Assembly: GCA_016285815.1 (NCBI GenBank)
Contig: JAEERN010000014.1
Span: 1-18,624 of the forward strand
DNA length: 18,624 bases
DNA from: Clostridiales bacterium
Lineage (GTDB): Bacteria > Bacillota > Clostridia > Oscillospirales > QAMX01
Reading direction: 5' to 3'
Part shown: positions 1-6,479 of the stretch, one piece after another
Position numbering within the stretch: the first letter of the stretch is position 1
Layout of the letters: each line of letters opens with the position of its first letter
The notes under the pieces: generated by a model
What the model was told of the DNA's origin: nothing
The model's database searches: none
Seen by the model: only the letters and a program-made list of their open reading frames with translations
Position numbers and translations under genes: made by a program

Positions 1-355
1 CGCCGCCGTCCACGAACGGCGACAGGGACAGATACTCCTCCGGCGCGCAGTGATACCGCGCTTCGTCGGCGTGGGGCGGCGTCGCATCGGTGACGGCCCA
101 CCCCCGCTCCCGGCAGACCACCGCGTCCAGCGACCGCGGATCCGAGGGACAGAATACCCGCTCGACGCGCGCCCCCGCGGCCTCCGCCGCGGCGGCAAGG
201 CGGCGCATCAGCGTGGATTTCCCGTTGCCCGCGCCGCCCTTCAGCAGCAGGACCCGCTCCATGGCCTCGCTCTCGTACAGGGTCGCCCGGAAAGAGGCGC
301 GCCCCTTTCCCGCGTTGGCCCCCACAAAGGTACAGATCGTTCCGGATTCGTCCAT
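1..355 (-). CDS. P-loop ATPase-like protein, PRK06851-type (C-terminus cut by window edge)
   Basis: This is the first 118 codons of a protein that continues beyond the left edge. A P-loop (KGGAGNGKST, about residues 40-49) follows an N-terminal stretch with VGANAGKG. After it comes FCPSDPRSLDAVV and then VTDATPPH. This order resembles the PRK06851 family of uncharacterised Firmicutes P-loop proteins, which carry a GGPGTGKS loop followed by a C-SD-SLD motif. The family function is unknown; nucleotide binding is the only supported activity. The ATG at 355 is preceded by GGGAGG only 4 nt away, a strong but close ribosome binding site. No convincing promoter is visible in the 214-bp gap shared with the divergent aspartokinase gene. 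The family call rests on remembered motifs, so it is moderately sure; the reading frame itself is secure. Confidence 0.75.
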   Translation of the reverse strand, partial: MDESGTICTFVGANAGKGRASFRATLYESEAMERVLLLKGGAGNGKSTLMRRLAAAAEAAGARVERVFCPSDPRSLDAVVCRERGWAVTDATPPHADEARYHCAPEEYLSLSPFVDGG

Positions 356-453
356 AGCTCCTCCCGCCGTGCAAGATCGCGCGGCGCCCTCCTTCCGGCG
401 GCCGCCCCGCAGTTTCAGACTATGCAAATCCAACAAGCGCCGTACCTTGTCCG

Positions 454-469
454 CGGCGGAAATCCGCCG
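454..469. repeat. Short inverted repeat upstream of the aspartokinase promoter
   Basis: CGGCGGA, two A residues, then TCCGCCG form a perfect 7-bp inverted repeat. It lies about 35 bp upstream of the aspartokinase -35 box, in the divergent gap between the P-loop gene and the aspartokinase gene. It could be an operator, but in DNA this rich in G and C such repeats arise easily by chance. Confidence 0.3.
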
Positions 470-504
470 TCCTGCCGAATCCGCCCGGTTTTCTCAATTT
501 GCTG

Positions 505-533
505 TTGTCAATCATAGAATAATATGGTAAAAT
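505..533 (+). promoter_or_regulatory. Sigma-A-type promoter of the aspartokinase gene
   Basis: TTGTCA (505-510), a 17-bp spacer and TAAAAT (528-533) fit the vegetative consensus well and stand out as AT-rich in GC-rich DNA. Transcription would start near 540, leaving a leader of about 30 nt before the ATG at 570. That is too short for a lysine riboswitch or T-box. Confidence 0.75.
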
Positions 534-569
534 ACCAATGTTAAAAAAGAAAGAAAGCTGATTTTCACC

Positions 570-1931
570 ATGAAGGTCATCAAATTCGGCGGTTCCTCCC
601 TTGCGGACGCGATCCAGATCCGCAAGGTCTGCGACATCATCATCAGCGATCCGGACCGGCGCATCGTCGTCGTTTCGGCGCCAGGCAAAGGCGTCAACGA
701 CCCCGTCAAGGTCACCGACATGCTCATCGCCGCCGCTCAGGCCGCGCTGATCGAGGGGGACGAGGCGGGGCTGTCCGCCATGGAGACGGTGATCGACCGG
801 TACGCCTCCATCGCCCGCGACCTCGGCGTGACGGAGGTCATGGAGGAGATCGCCGCCGATTTCCGCGCCCGGATCCGGCTGGACCGCAGCCATCCGACGC
901 GCTTCACCGACGCGGTCAAGGCCGGCGGCGAGGACAACTCGGCCCGGCTCACCGCGGCGTATCTCCGGACGCTGGGCTGCCGCGCCCGGTACGTGGACCC
1001 CGGCAAGGCCGGCATGATCCTGTCCGACGATTACGGCAACGCCCAGATCCTGCCCTGCGCTTACGAGCTGCTTCGCGAATCTCTGTCCGGGTTCGACGGC
1101 GTCGCCGTCTTCCCCGGCTTCTTCGGCCGCACCGAGGCCGGCGAGACCGTCACCTTCCCCCGCGGCGGCAGCGACATCACCGGCGCCATCCTGGCCGCGG
1201 CGGTCAAGGCCGACGTGTACGAGAACTTCACCGACGTGGACTACGTCTATTCCGCCAATCCCCACCAAGTCAAGGATCCCAAGCCCATCCCGCTGGTCAC
1301 CTACCGCGAGATGCGCGAGCTGAGCTACGCCGGCTTCAACGTCTATCAGGAAGAGGCGCTGCTGCCCGTCTTCCGCGCCGGGATCCCGGTCAACATCCGC
1401 AACGCCAACAACCCCTCCTGCCCCGGGACCCTCATCGTCTCCGAGCGCAGCGCCCACGAGAGCGACGTGCGCGTGGCCGGCGTCGCCTGCGACAAGGGCT
1501 TCACCAGCATCTACGTCAACAAATACCTGATGAACCGCGAGGTGGGCTTCGGCCGCAAGCTGCTCCAGATCTTCGAGGACGAGGGCATCTCCTACGAGCA
1601 CACCCCCACCGGCATCGACGATATGACCATCATCGCCCGCAGCGAATACCTCTCCGGCGGAACGCTGCCGCGCGTCGTCTCCCGCATCACCGCGGAGCTC
1701 GGCGCGGACGACGTTCAGATCCACGAGGGGCTGAGCCTGATCGTCGTCGTGGGCGAAGGGATGAAGCACGCCGTCGGCGTCGCCGCCCGCGCCACCGCCG
1801 CCCTCTCCCGGGCGGGGGTCAACATCTCGATGATCTCTCAGGGCTCCTCCGAGGTCAGCATGATCTTCGCCGTGGACACCGGCGACGCGCTCACCGGCGT
1901 CACCGCCCTGTACGACGCTCTGATCGGATGA
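570..1931 (+). CDS. Aspartate kinase (aspartokinase)
   Basis: Aspartokinase phosphorylates aspartate to 4-aspartyl phosphate with ATP. This is the first step towards lysine, diaminopimelate, threonine and methionine. The 453-aa product has the amino-acid-kinase start KFGGSS (residues 5-10), a substrate-site segment around EDNSARL (121-127), the nucleotide-site motif FPRGGSDITGA (196-206), and two C-terminal ACT domains from about residue 300. The second ACT domain carries VNISMISQGSSEVSMIF (417-433). Two ACT domains suggest feedback control by an end-product amino acid; which one cannot be read from sequence. Length is normal for a monofunctional enzyme. Start ATG has only a weak purine-rich site (AAGAAAG) upstream, but the KFGGSS motif fixes it. 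Transcription ends at a hairpin just after the stop. The gene could supply aspartate semialdehyde to the EctB-like enzyme at 5033-6286, an inference only. Confidence 0.96.
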   Translation: MKVIKFGGSSLADAIQIRKVCDIIISDPDRRIVVVSAPGKGVNDPVKVTDMLIAAAQAALIEGDEAGLSAMETVIDRYASIARDLGVTEVMEEIAADFRARIRLDRSHPTRFTDAVKAGGEDNSARLTAAYLRTLGCRARYVDPGKAGMILSDDYGNAQILPCAYELLRESLSGFDGVAVFPGFFGRTEAGETVTFPRGGSDITGAILAAAVKADVYENFTDVDYVYSANPHQVKDPKPIPLVTYREMRELSYAGFNVYQEEALLPVFRAGIPVNIRNANNPSCPGTLIVSERSAHESDVRVAGVACDKGFTSIYVNKYLMNREVGFGRKLLQIFEDEGISYEHTPTGIDDMTIIARSEYLSGGTLPRVVSRITAELGADDVQIHEGLSLIVVVGEGMKHAVGVAARATAALSRAGVNISMISQGSSEVSMIFAVDTGDALTGVTALYDALIG

Positions 1932-1941
1932 CCGGACCGGG

Positions 1942-1981
1942 CGGGACGCGCCGGGACCGACCGTCCGGCTCGTCCCGTTTT
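1942..1981 (+). terminator. Probable terminator after the aspartokinase gene
   Basis: CGGGACG (1942-1948) pairs with CGTCCCG (1971-1977), with a second imperfect pairing inside (CCGGGAC with GTCC-GG). Four T residues follow. The T tract is short, so read-through into the PHP gene 40 bp on is possible; no separate promoter for that gene was found. Confidence 0.5.
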
Positions 1982-2022
1982 CCGGTGAAAGCCACAGACC
2001 CACGAAAGCGAAGGAAACCGCC

Positions 2023-2718
2023 ATGTACCGATACGAAATGCACTGCCATTCGCTGCTCAGCGGAGGCGGCGAGGCCATCGAACGCCACGTCGACCACCTG
2101 TCCGCCCTCGGCTGGGCCGGCATGGTCATCACCAACCACTTTTTCTGGGGCGACAACCGCGTCAGCCGCGAGCTGCCGTGGAACGAGTTCGTCCGCGCCT
2201 ACGAGCAGGACTGGCTGACCGGAAAAGCCTATGCCCGGTCGCTGGATTTCGACGTGATCTTCGGCGTGGAGGAGCACATCGGCGGCGGGAAGGAGATCCT
2301 GATCTACGGCCTCGAGCCGGACTTCTTCTACGCCAACCCCGTCCTGCGGGAGCACCGGCTGGAGGATTACAGCCGGCTGGTCCGCGCCGCCGGCGGCGTG
2401 ATCGTACAGGCGCACCCCTTCCGGGACCGCCGCTATATCCCGGAGGTTGGCCCCGTGGCGGACCTGTCGCTGGTGGACGGGATCGAGGTCTTCAACGCCG
2501 GGAACCCGCCGGAGCAGAACGCCCCCGCCGAGGCGCTGGCCGCCGCGCACCCGGAATTCCTTCTCACCGCCGGGTCGGACGCCCATCGCGCCGCGGACGG
2601 CGGCTGGGGCGGCATCGCCGTCCCCCGCCGCGTGCGCACCGCCGCGGAGCTGGCCGCGGCTCTGAAAGAGCGGATCTGCGTGCCGCTGAAAAGCGATACG
2701 CCGTCCGCGGCCGTCTGA
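2023..2718 (+). CDS. PHP-domain metal-dependent phosphoesterase
   Basis: A 231-aa stand-alone PHP-domain protein. The metal-binding residues expected of the family are visible in order: HCH (H7, H9), H39 in ITNH, E83 in GVEEH, H131 in QAHP, and the closing GSDAH (D186, H188). PHP proteins hydrolyse phosphoesters with a cluster of two or three metal ions; they include polymerase-associated phosphatases, histidinol phosphatase and nucleoside 3',5'-bisphosphate phosphatases. The substrate here cannot be assigned. AAGGA lies 7 nt before the ATG and supports the start. The gene sits 91 bp behind the aspartokinase gene, after a weak hairpin, and may be partly cotranscribed. It ends just before a strong bidirectional terminator. 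There is no signal peptide, so it is cytoplasmic. Confidence 0.88.
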   Translation: MYRYEMHCHSLLSGGGEAIERHVDHLSALGWAGMVITNHFFWGDNRVSRELPWNEFVRAYEQDWLTGKAYARSLDFDVIFGVEEHIGGGKEILIYGLEPDFFYANPVLREHRLEDYSRLVRAAGGVIVQAHPFRDRRYIPEVGPVADLSLVDGIEVFNAGNPPEQNAPAEALAAAHPEFLLTAGSDAHRAADGGWGGIAVPRRVRTAAELAAALKERICVPLKSDTPSAAV

Positions 2719-2743
2719 CCTCCCGCTCCCCCTCCCCCCAGAC

Positions 2744-2790
2744 CCAAAAAAGACGCCGTCCGGAATACTCCCGGACGGCGTCTTTTTTTC
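2744..2790. terminator. Strong bidirectional intrinsic terminator between convergent genes
   Basis: A perfect 13-bp stem, AGACGCCGTCCGG (2751-2763) with its complement (2771-2783), encloses a 7-nt loop. It is preceded by an A run and followed by a T run. It would therefore stop the PHP-gene transcript on the plus strand and the beta-helix transcript on the minus strand, which converge here. Confidence 0.92.
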
Positions 2791-2804
2791 GTTTTTGCGG
2801 TTTC

Positions 2805-3911
2805 TCACAGCTGCGGCCACCAGCCGTCGCCTCCCGGCGACGGGGCGCCCGGGTTGTCGGCCGCGATCACGTCCCGGTTCCCGCCCAGATCGGTCACGGT
2901 CTCCTTCATGCTGCCGCACCACATGGTGTTGTTCTTGACGACGATCCCCGCCGACCGGCCGAAGACCACGCCGTAGTCCGGGCTCAGGACCCCGCCCGGC
3001 GCGTCGTCCGCGCCGCAGACGAAGTTGTTGCCCGTCACGGTCCAGTTGGCGCAGCGGTCCAGATAGACGTGGCTGGACAGATACGGATCCTCAAAGGCGT
3101 CCCAGTCCGGCTTGCCGTTCCGGCGGAAGACGTTGCCCGTCAGAGTGAACTCCCGGGCCGAGGCGTCCTCGCCGCCCCGGGCCAGCACGGCCGGCCCGCC
3201 GCTGCGGTCGAAGAAGTTCCCCGTGATGTTCACGTTGTCCGACTTGCCGAACAAAAACCCGCCCCGGCGGTTCCACTCGACCCGGTTGCCCGTCACCGTC
3301 AGGGACGCGGCGACGGCGCCGGTCCGCAGGCCGCCGTTCCCGTTGCCGGAGAACCAGTTGTCCAGGATGAATCCGTCCCAGCCGTCCACGAACAGGCCCG
3401 CGCCGCGGTTTCGGTGCAGCATGCAGTGCCGCACCGAAAAGCACCAGATGTGGAACAGGTGCACGCCGTCCCCCGTAAAGCCGCCGATGCGGCAGTCGTC
3501 GACGACCGGCGTGTCCTCCTCGCTGCCGCCGTTGTACTCGGGCCACGCCAGCCGGACGCCGTGGATCCCCTCGCCCAGCCCGCAGCCGTCCAGGCACAGA
3601 TGCCGGATCGCGCAGCCGAAGGCCCCCGTGATGTCCACCAGACACGCCGCCTCCGGGTCGTTCAGGCGGATCACGCTGCCCCCGTCCGAGCGATAGCTCC
3701 AGGCGGCGTGTCCCTCCAGCGAGACGCCCTTGCCCAGCCGGAACGGGCCGGAGCAGTAGACGCCAGGCGGCACCGCCACGACGCCGCCGACCTGCTCCGC
3801 CGCGGCGCAGGCGGCCCGGATGGCCCCGGTGCAGTCCGCCGCGCCGTCGCCCACGGCGCCGAACTCCGTGATGTCGAATACGTTGATCACTCTCGTTTTC
3901 CTCGCTTTCAT
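2805..3911 (-). CDS. Right-handed beta-helix protein of the pectate-lyase superfamily type
   Basis: The 368-aa product opens with FGAVGDGAADCTGAI (18-31) and VAVPPGVYCSGPFRL. This is the typical N-terminal coil of the pectate-lyase/GH28-like superfamily (Pectate_lyase_3). It continues as stacked parallel beta-helix turns with N-rich repeats such as LTVTGNRVEWN, VNITGNFFDRSG, FTLTGNVFRRNG and WTVTGNNF. Such proteins usually bind, cleave or epimerise polysaccharides, or act as phage tail spikes. Substrate and catalysis are not assignable here. The start is the ATG at 3911, preceded by GGGAGGAACCCG; a longer frame to 4088 would run into the ATP-grasp gene and adds 59 residues unlike the family. 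No signal peptide is visible, which is odd for a carbohydrate-acting beta-helix. It lies 88 bp downstream of the ATP-grasp gene, past a hairpin, and no promoter of its own was seen. Confidence 0.8.
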   Translation of the reverse strand: MKARKTRVINVFDITEFGAVGDGAADCTGAIRAACAAAEQVGGVVAVPPGVYCSGPFRLGKGVSLEGHAAWSYRSDGGSVIRLNDPEAACLVDITGAFGCAIRHLCLDGCGLGEGIHGVRLAWPEYNGGSEEDTPVVDDCRIGGFTGDGVHLFHIWCFSVRHCMLHRNRGAGLFVDGWDGFILDNWFSGNGNGGLRTGAVAASLTVTGNRVEWNRRGGFLFGKSDNVNITGNFFDRSGGPAVLARGGEDASAREFTLTGNVFRRNGKPDWDAFEDPYLSSHVYLDRCANWTVTGNNFVCGADDAPGGVLSPDYGVVFGRSAGIVVKNNTMWCGSMKETVTDLGGNRDVIAADNPGAPSPGGDGWWPQL

Positions 3912-3956
3912 CGGGTTCCTCCCGCTCTGTCCGGAGAGGGGAAGGGAAATCGCGCG

Positions 3957-3988
3957 AAAAGGCCGCCCTGCGGGACGCAGAGCGGTCT
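3957..3988 (-). terminator. Hairpin, probable (leaky) terminator after the ATP-grasp gene
   Basis: On the minus strand the 13-nt arms beginning AAGACCGC and ending GCGGCCTT pair at 12 of 13 positions (one G-U pair), around a GTCCC loop. The T run is short (TTTT, partly used by the stem). It lies just after the ATP-grasp stop and before the beta-helix gene, so it may attenuate rather than fully stop transcription into that gene. Confidence 0.55.
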
Positions 3989-3999
3989 TGGGAGAAGCG

Positions 4000-5025
4000 T
4001 TACCGGAACGCGCCGGGAACGACCTTTCGGAAAAACGGCATGAGGCCGATCTTGTCCGGCGTGTGTTCGGGAAGCTGCCAGAAGTCATAGCCGGGATAGT
4101 CGTTGCCCTCGATGATGCCGACGCCCTGCTCCGTGACGAAGGCGTCCCACCCGACGAAGCGGATGTCCGGCGCCGCCTCCCGGGCGGCGCGGCGGCAGAT
4201 CTCCACCGCCTCGTCCACCTTGGGGACCGGATAGCCCATCAGCTCGACCCCCGTGTCCGGATGGCGGTCGTAGTTCTTCAGCGCCGACGTGTGGGCGCAG
4301 CCGCACAGGCGGCCCGTCTCTCGGTCGATGGGACAGCAGATGCCGCCGTTTTCCATGTTGTCCACGAAATTCCCGCCCGCGCCGAACTTCGCCGTGGCAT
4401 AGGCGCAGTAGACCTCGCCGTCGTCCCCCACCACGGTGACGATGCGATAGGTGTTCAGCGCGTGGGGGTACACGTGCGCCAGAGCGGGATGCTGGACGAT
4501 GATCTCCTCGATGAGGCCGAAGCGGCCCGACGTGACGTAATCGTAAAACGCGTCCAGATCGGCAAAGTCCGCCTTTTTCAGCTTTTCGATGCCCTTGCCG
4601 CTCTCGCCGATATAGGGCTTGGCGATGATGGCGTCCCGCCCCTCGACGAAGCGCGCGAAGTCCTCGCGCGACAGGTCCCGAACGTCCGCCACCTCGCGGC
4701 CCAGATACGCCGCGAACTTTTTGCGGAACAGCCCCTTGTTGTCGATGACGTCCGTCTTGGTCTGGTCGTTCAGCCGCGTGATCAGCTTTTTGTTGCGGAC
4801 GCGCGTCACATAGGTGTCGCGCTGGGCGGCGTTCATGTCGTACCAGCCGAAGATCAGATAGTCGTTCCAGCCCGCGCCGTACCGCACGCCGCACCAGAGC
4901 ATGTCCCAGAACAGCACGAAGCGGTTCTTCCCGCTGCGCCGGTGGACGCGGTCCACCATGCGCACGATCTTTTTCGGGTTCAGCGCGCGGGACGCCACCC
5001 GGAAGTAATAGCCCAGTCTGCCCAT
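4000..5025 (-). CDS. ATP-grasp ligase, sugar-transfer-associated type (ATPgrasp_ST-like)
   Basis: ATP-grasp enzymes activate a carboxylate as an acyl phosphate and join it to an amine or other nucleophile. The 341-aa product shows the fold's landmarks: IIAKP with likely ATP-binding K136, the glycine loop GESGKG (140-145), the hinge LIEEII (171-176), NTYRIVT (191-197), and the metal-ligand region GWDAF...IIEGND (D294, E306, N308). An N-terminal domain with KKLITRLNDQTKTDVIDNKGLF precedes it. This arrangement resembles the sugar-transfer-associated ATP-grasp family (PF14397), often found in surface-polysaccharide loci; substrates are mostly unknown. The gene starts 7 bp after the EctB-like gene, so the two are almost certainly one transcript. 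That suggests an amino-containing substrate, possibly diaminobutyrate, as inference. No signal peptide or membrane segment is visible. Confidence 0.85.
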   Translation of the reverse strand: MGRLGYYFRVASRALNPKKIVRMVDRVHRRSGKNRFVLFWDMLWCGVRYGAGWNDYLIFGWYDMNAAQRDTYVTRVRNKKLITRLNDQTKTDVIDNKGLFRKKFAAYLGREVADVRDLSREDFARFVEGRDAIIAKPYIGESGKGIEKLKKADFADLDAFYDYVTSGRFGLIEEIIVQHPALAHVYPHALNTYRIVTVVGDDGEVYCAYATAKFGAGGNFVDNMENGGICCPIDRETGRLCGCAHTSALKNYDRHPDTGVELMGYPVPKVDEAVEICRRAAREAAPDIRFVGWDAFVTEQGVGIIEGNDYPGYDFWQLPEHTPDKIGLMPFFRKVVPGAFR

Positions 5026-5032
5026 AGCCGCC

Positions 5033-6286
5033 CTACGCGATGACCGCCGCGACGGCGGCCTTCAGGATCGAAAGTCCCTCGTCCAGCTCGGCGTCGGAGA
5101 TCAGAAGCTGGGGCATCAGCTTGACCACGGAGTTGTCGCGGCCGGCCAGCTCGATGATGAGGCCGTTCTCGAAGCACTTCCGCGAGACCGCCTTGGCCTT
5201 GCCGGGCCCGAAGGCGGCCATGTCCACGCCCCAGATGCAGCCGATGCCGCGGGCGGCAAGGCGGGGATCCATCGGCAGCAGCTCGTTTTCCATAAAGGCG
5301 CCGATGCGCTCGCCCGCGCGGCGTGCGCGCTCTTCCGCGCGGTCGTTCAGCATGACCTCGATGCCGGCCTTGGCCGCCACCATGGACGGCTGGTAGCCGC
5401 GGAAGGTCCCGTTGTGTTCGCCCGGCAGCCACAGGTCCAGCTCGGGCTTCAGCAGCACCAGCGAGAAGGGCATGCCGTACCCGCCGATGGACTTGGACAT
5501 GACCGTGATGTCCGGCACGATGCCGGCCCGCTCGAAGGAGAAATACGTGCCCGTCCGGGCGCAGCCCACCTGGATGTCGTCCACGATGAGCAGGATGTCG
5601 TTGTCGCGGCAGAACTTTTCCGCGCCGCGGAGGAAGTCGTTGTCGAAGACGTAGACGCCGCCCTCGGCCTGGACTGTCTCGAGGATCAGCGCCGCCGGCT
5701 TGTCCACGCCGGAGTGGTCGTCGTCCACCAGCCGCTGCATATAGGCGGGAACGTCGAGCCCCGGGAACATATAGGGCGCGGGGATGTGGGTCACGTCATG
5801 CAGCGAAACGCCCGCGCCGGCGCGGGAGACCGCGTCGGTGGTGAGGGACAGGGCCCCCAGGGTCATCCCGTGAAAACAGCCCATCAGCGCGAAGACGTTC
5901 GAGCGCTTTTTGACCTTGCGCGCCAACTTCAGGGCCGCCTCGACCGCGTTGGTGCCCGTGGGGCCGGCGAACTGCAGCTTGTAATCCAGCCCCCGCGGGA
6001 TCAGCACGCGCTGTTCGAAGCAGTCGATAAAGTCCCGCTTGGCCTCCGTGTACATGTCGAGCGCGTGGGTCACGCCGTCGCTCTCCAGATATTCGATGAC
6101 GCGGCGCTTGATGGTCTCGTTGTTGTGACCGTAATTCAAAGCCCCCGCGCCGCAGAAAAAGTCGATATAGCGCTTGCCGTCCGAATCGGTCAGGATGCTG
6201 CCCTTGGCCTTGGAAAAGACCGTGGGGAAGCTGCGGCAATACGAACGGACCTCGGACTCGTACCGTTCAAACACGGAAGTATCCAT
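5033..6286 (-). CDS. EctB-like class III aminotransferase (diaminobutyrate--2-oxoglutarate transaminase family)
   Basis: EctB-type enzymes transfer the amino group of glutamate to aspartate 4-semialdehyde, giving L-2,4-diaminobutyrate, with pyridoxal phosphate. The 417-aa product matches the family end to end: SEVRSYCRSFPTVF (11-24), GAGALNYGHN (46-55), the phosphate-binding GPTGTNAVEAALKLAR (108-123), FHGMTLG (138-144), ETVQAEGG (203-210), IVDDIQVGCARTG (234-246; D236 should contact the cofactor ring) and the cofactor lysine K265 in SKSIGGYG. The GEHNGTFRG stretch near 289-297 is also typical of EctB. No ectA or ectC, and no diaminobutyrate decarboxylase, lies in the window, so ectoine or diaminopropane synthesis is not indicated. 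It leads an operon with the ATP-grasp gene from a good promoter, but no clear Shine-Dalgarno site precedes its ATG. The exact substrate is inferred from family likeness. Confidence 0.9.
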   Translation of the reverse strand: MDTSVFERYESEVRSYCRSFPTVFSKAKGSILTDSDGKRYIDFFCGAGALNYGHNNETIKRRVIEYLESDGVTHALDMYTEAKRDFIDCFEQRVLIPRGLDYKLQFAGPTGTNAVEAALKLARKVKKRSNVFALMGCFHGMTLGALSLTTDAVSRAGAGVSLHDVTHIPAPYMFPGLDVPAYMQRLVDDDHSGVDKPAALILETVQAEGGVYVFDNDFLRGAEKFCRDNDILLIVDDIQVGCARTGTYFSFERAGIVPDITVMSKSIGGYGMPFSLVLLKPELDLWLPGEHNGTFRGYQPSMVAAKAGIEVMLNDRAEERARRAGERIGAFMENELLPMDPRLAARGIGCIWGVDMAAFGPGKAKAVSRKCFENGLIIELAGRDNSVVKLMPQLLISDAELDEGLSILKAAVAAVIA

Positions 6287-6308
6287 AGCGAAAAAACCAG
6301 CTTTCTTC

Positions 6309-6322
6309 AGAGATCGATCTCT
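6309..6322. promoter_or_regulatory. 14-bp perfect palindrome in the leader of the EctB-like gene (candidate operator)
   Basis: AGAGATCGATCTCT is a perfect palindrome between the predicted transcription start (about 6331, minus strand) and the ATG at 6286. A dimeric repressor bound here would block the transcript. As RNA it could only form a 5-bp stem with a UCGA loop, so a DNA-level role is more plausible than attenuation. Confidence 0.45.
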
Positions 6323-6337
6323 TTGGTCGCAGTTTAT

Positions 6338-6366
6338 ATCTTACCGTAAACCCCTGAAAAAGTCAA
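6338..6366 (-). promoter_or_regulatory. Promoter of the EctB-like / ATP-grasp operon
   Basis: On the minus strand TTGACT (6366-6361), a 17-bp spacer and TAAGAT (6343-6338) match the vegetative consensus. The leader to the ATG at 6286 is about 45 nt and contains the palindrome at 6309-6322. It is back to back with the exporter-operon promoter about 45 bp away. Confidence 0.78.
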
Positions 6367-6384
6367 GTCCCTCCCGCCGGATTC

Positions 6385-6404
6385 ATACACAATCTATACA
6401 CAAT
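6385..6404 (+). repeat. Direct repeat ATACACAAT x2, 11-bp period, at the -35 position of the exporter operon
   Basis: ATACACAAT occurs at 6385-6393 and 6396-6404, one helical turn apart, where a -35 box would be expected for the -10 at 6412. Each copy also lies within one mismatch of the DnaA-box consensus TTATNCACA (TCATACACA, CTATACACA). It may be an activator or repressor site; the DnaA likeness may be chance. Confidence 0.4.
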
Positions 6405-6408
6405 TTCG

Positions 6409-6417
6409 TGGTATAAT
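6409..6417 (+). promoter_or_regulatory. Extended -10 promoter of the three-gene exporter operon
   Basis: TGGTATAAT is a consensus extended -10 (TATAAT 6412-6417 with TG one base upstream). No good -35 hexamer exists at 16-18 bp; instead a direct repeat occupies that place. Extended -10 promoters can work without a -35 or depend on an activator. Confidence 0.75.
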
Positions 6418-6465
6418 AAGAAGATGTAGAATGGAAAAGGATGCGTTTGAAAAACAGACGGGAAA

Positions 6466-6471
6466 GAGGGG
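6466..6471 (+). promoter_or_regulatory. Ribosome binding site favouring the TTG start of the flippase gene
   Basis: GAGGGG ends 8 nt before TTG at 6480. The in-frame ATG at 6441 has GGAAAAGG directly abutting it, too close to work well. The site therefore favours the downstream start. Confidence 0.5.
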
Positions 6472-6479
6472 ATGTCCGC

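Noticed and set aside
50..530. Two overlapping plus-strand frames at the left end
   Set aside because: Proline/arginine-rich composition, and the minus strand there encodes a P-loop protein with a good ribosome site.
540..570. Lysine riboswitch or T-box leader before the aspartokinase gene
   Set aside because: The predicted leader is only about 30 nt, too short for either.
420..2156. A 578-codon minus-strand frame over the aspartokinase gene
   Set aside because: Antisense shadow rich in G, D, A and V; the aspartokinase motifs are on the plus strand.
3912..4088. N-terminal extension of the beta-helix protein to 4088
   Set aside because: It would overlap the ATP-grasp gene, run through its terminator hairpin and add 59 residues of no known type. 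The ATG at 3911 has a GGGAGG site.
5033..6286. A complete ectoine cluster
   Set aside because: Only an EctB-like gene is present; no acetyltransferase (EctA) or ectoine synthase (EctC) lies in the window.
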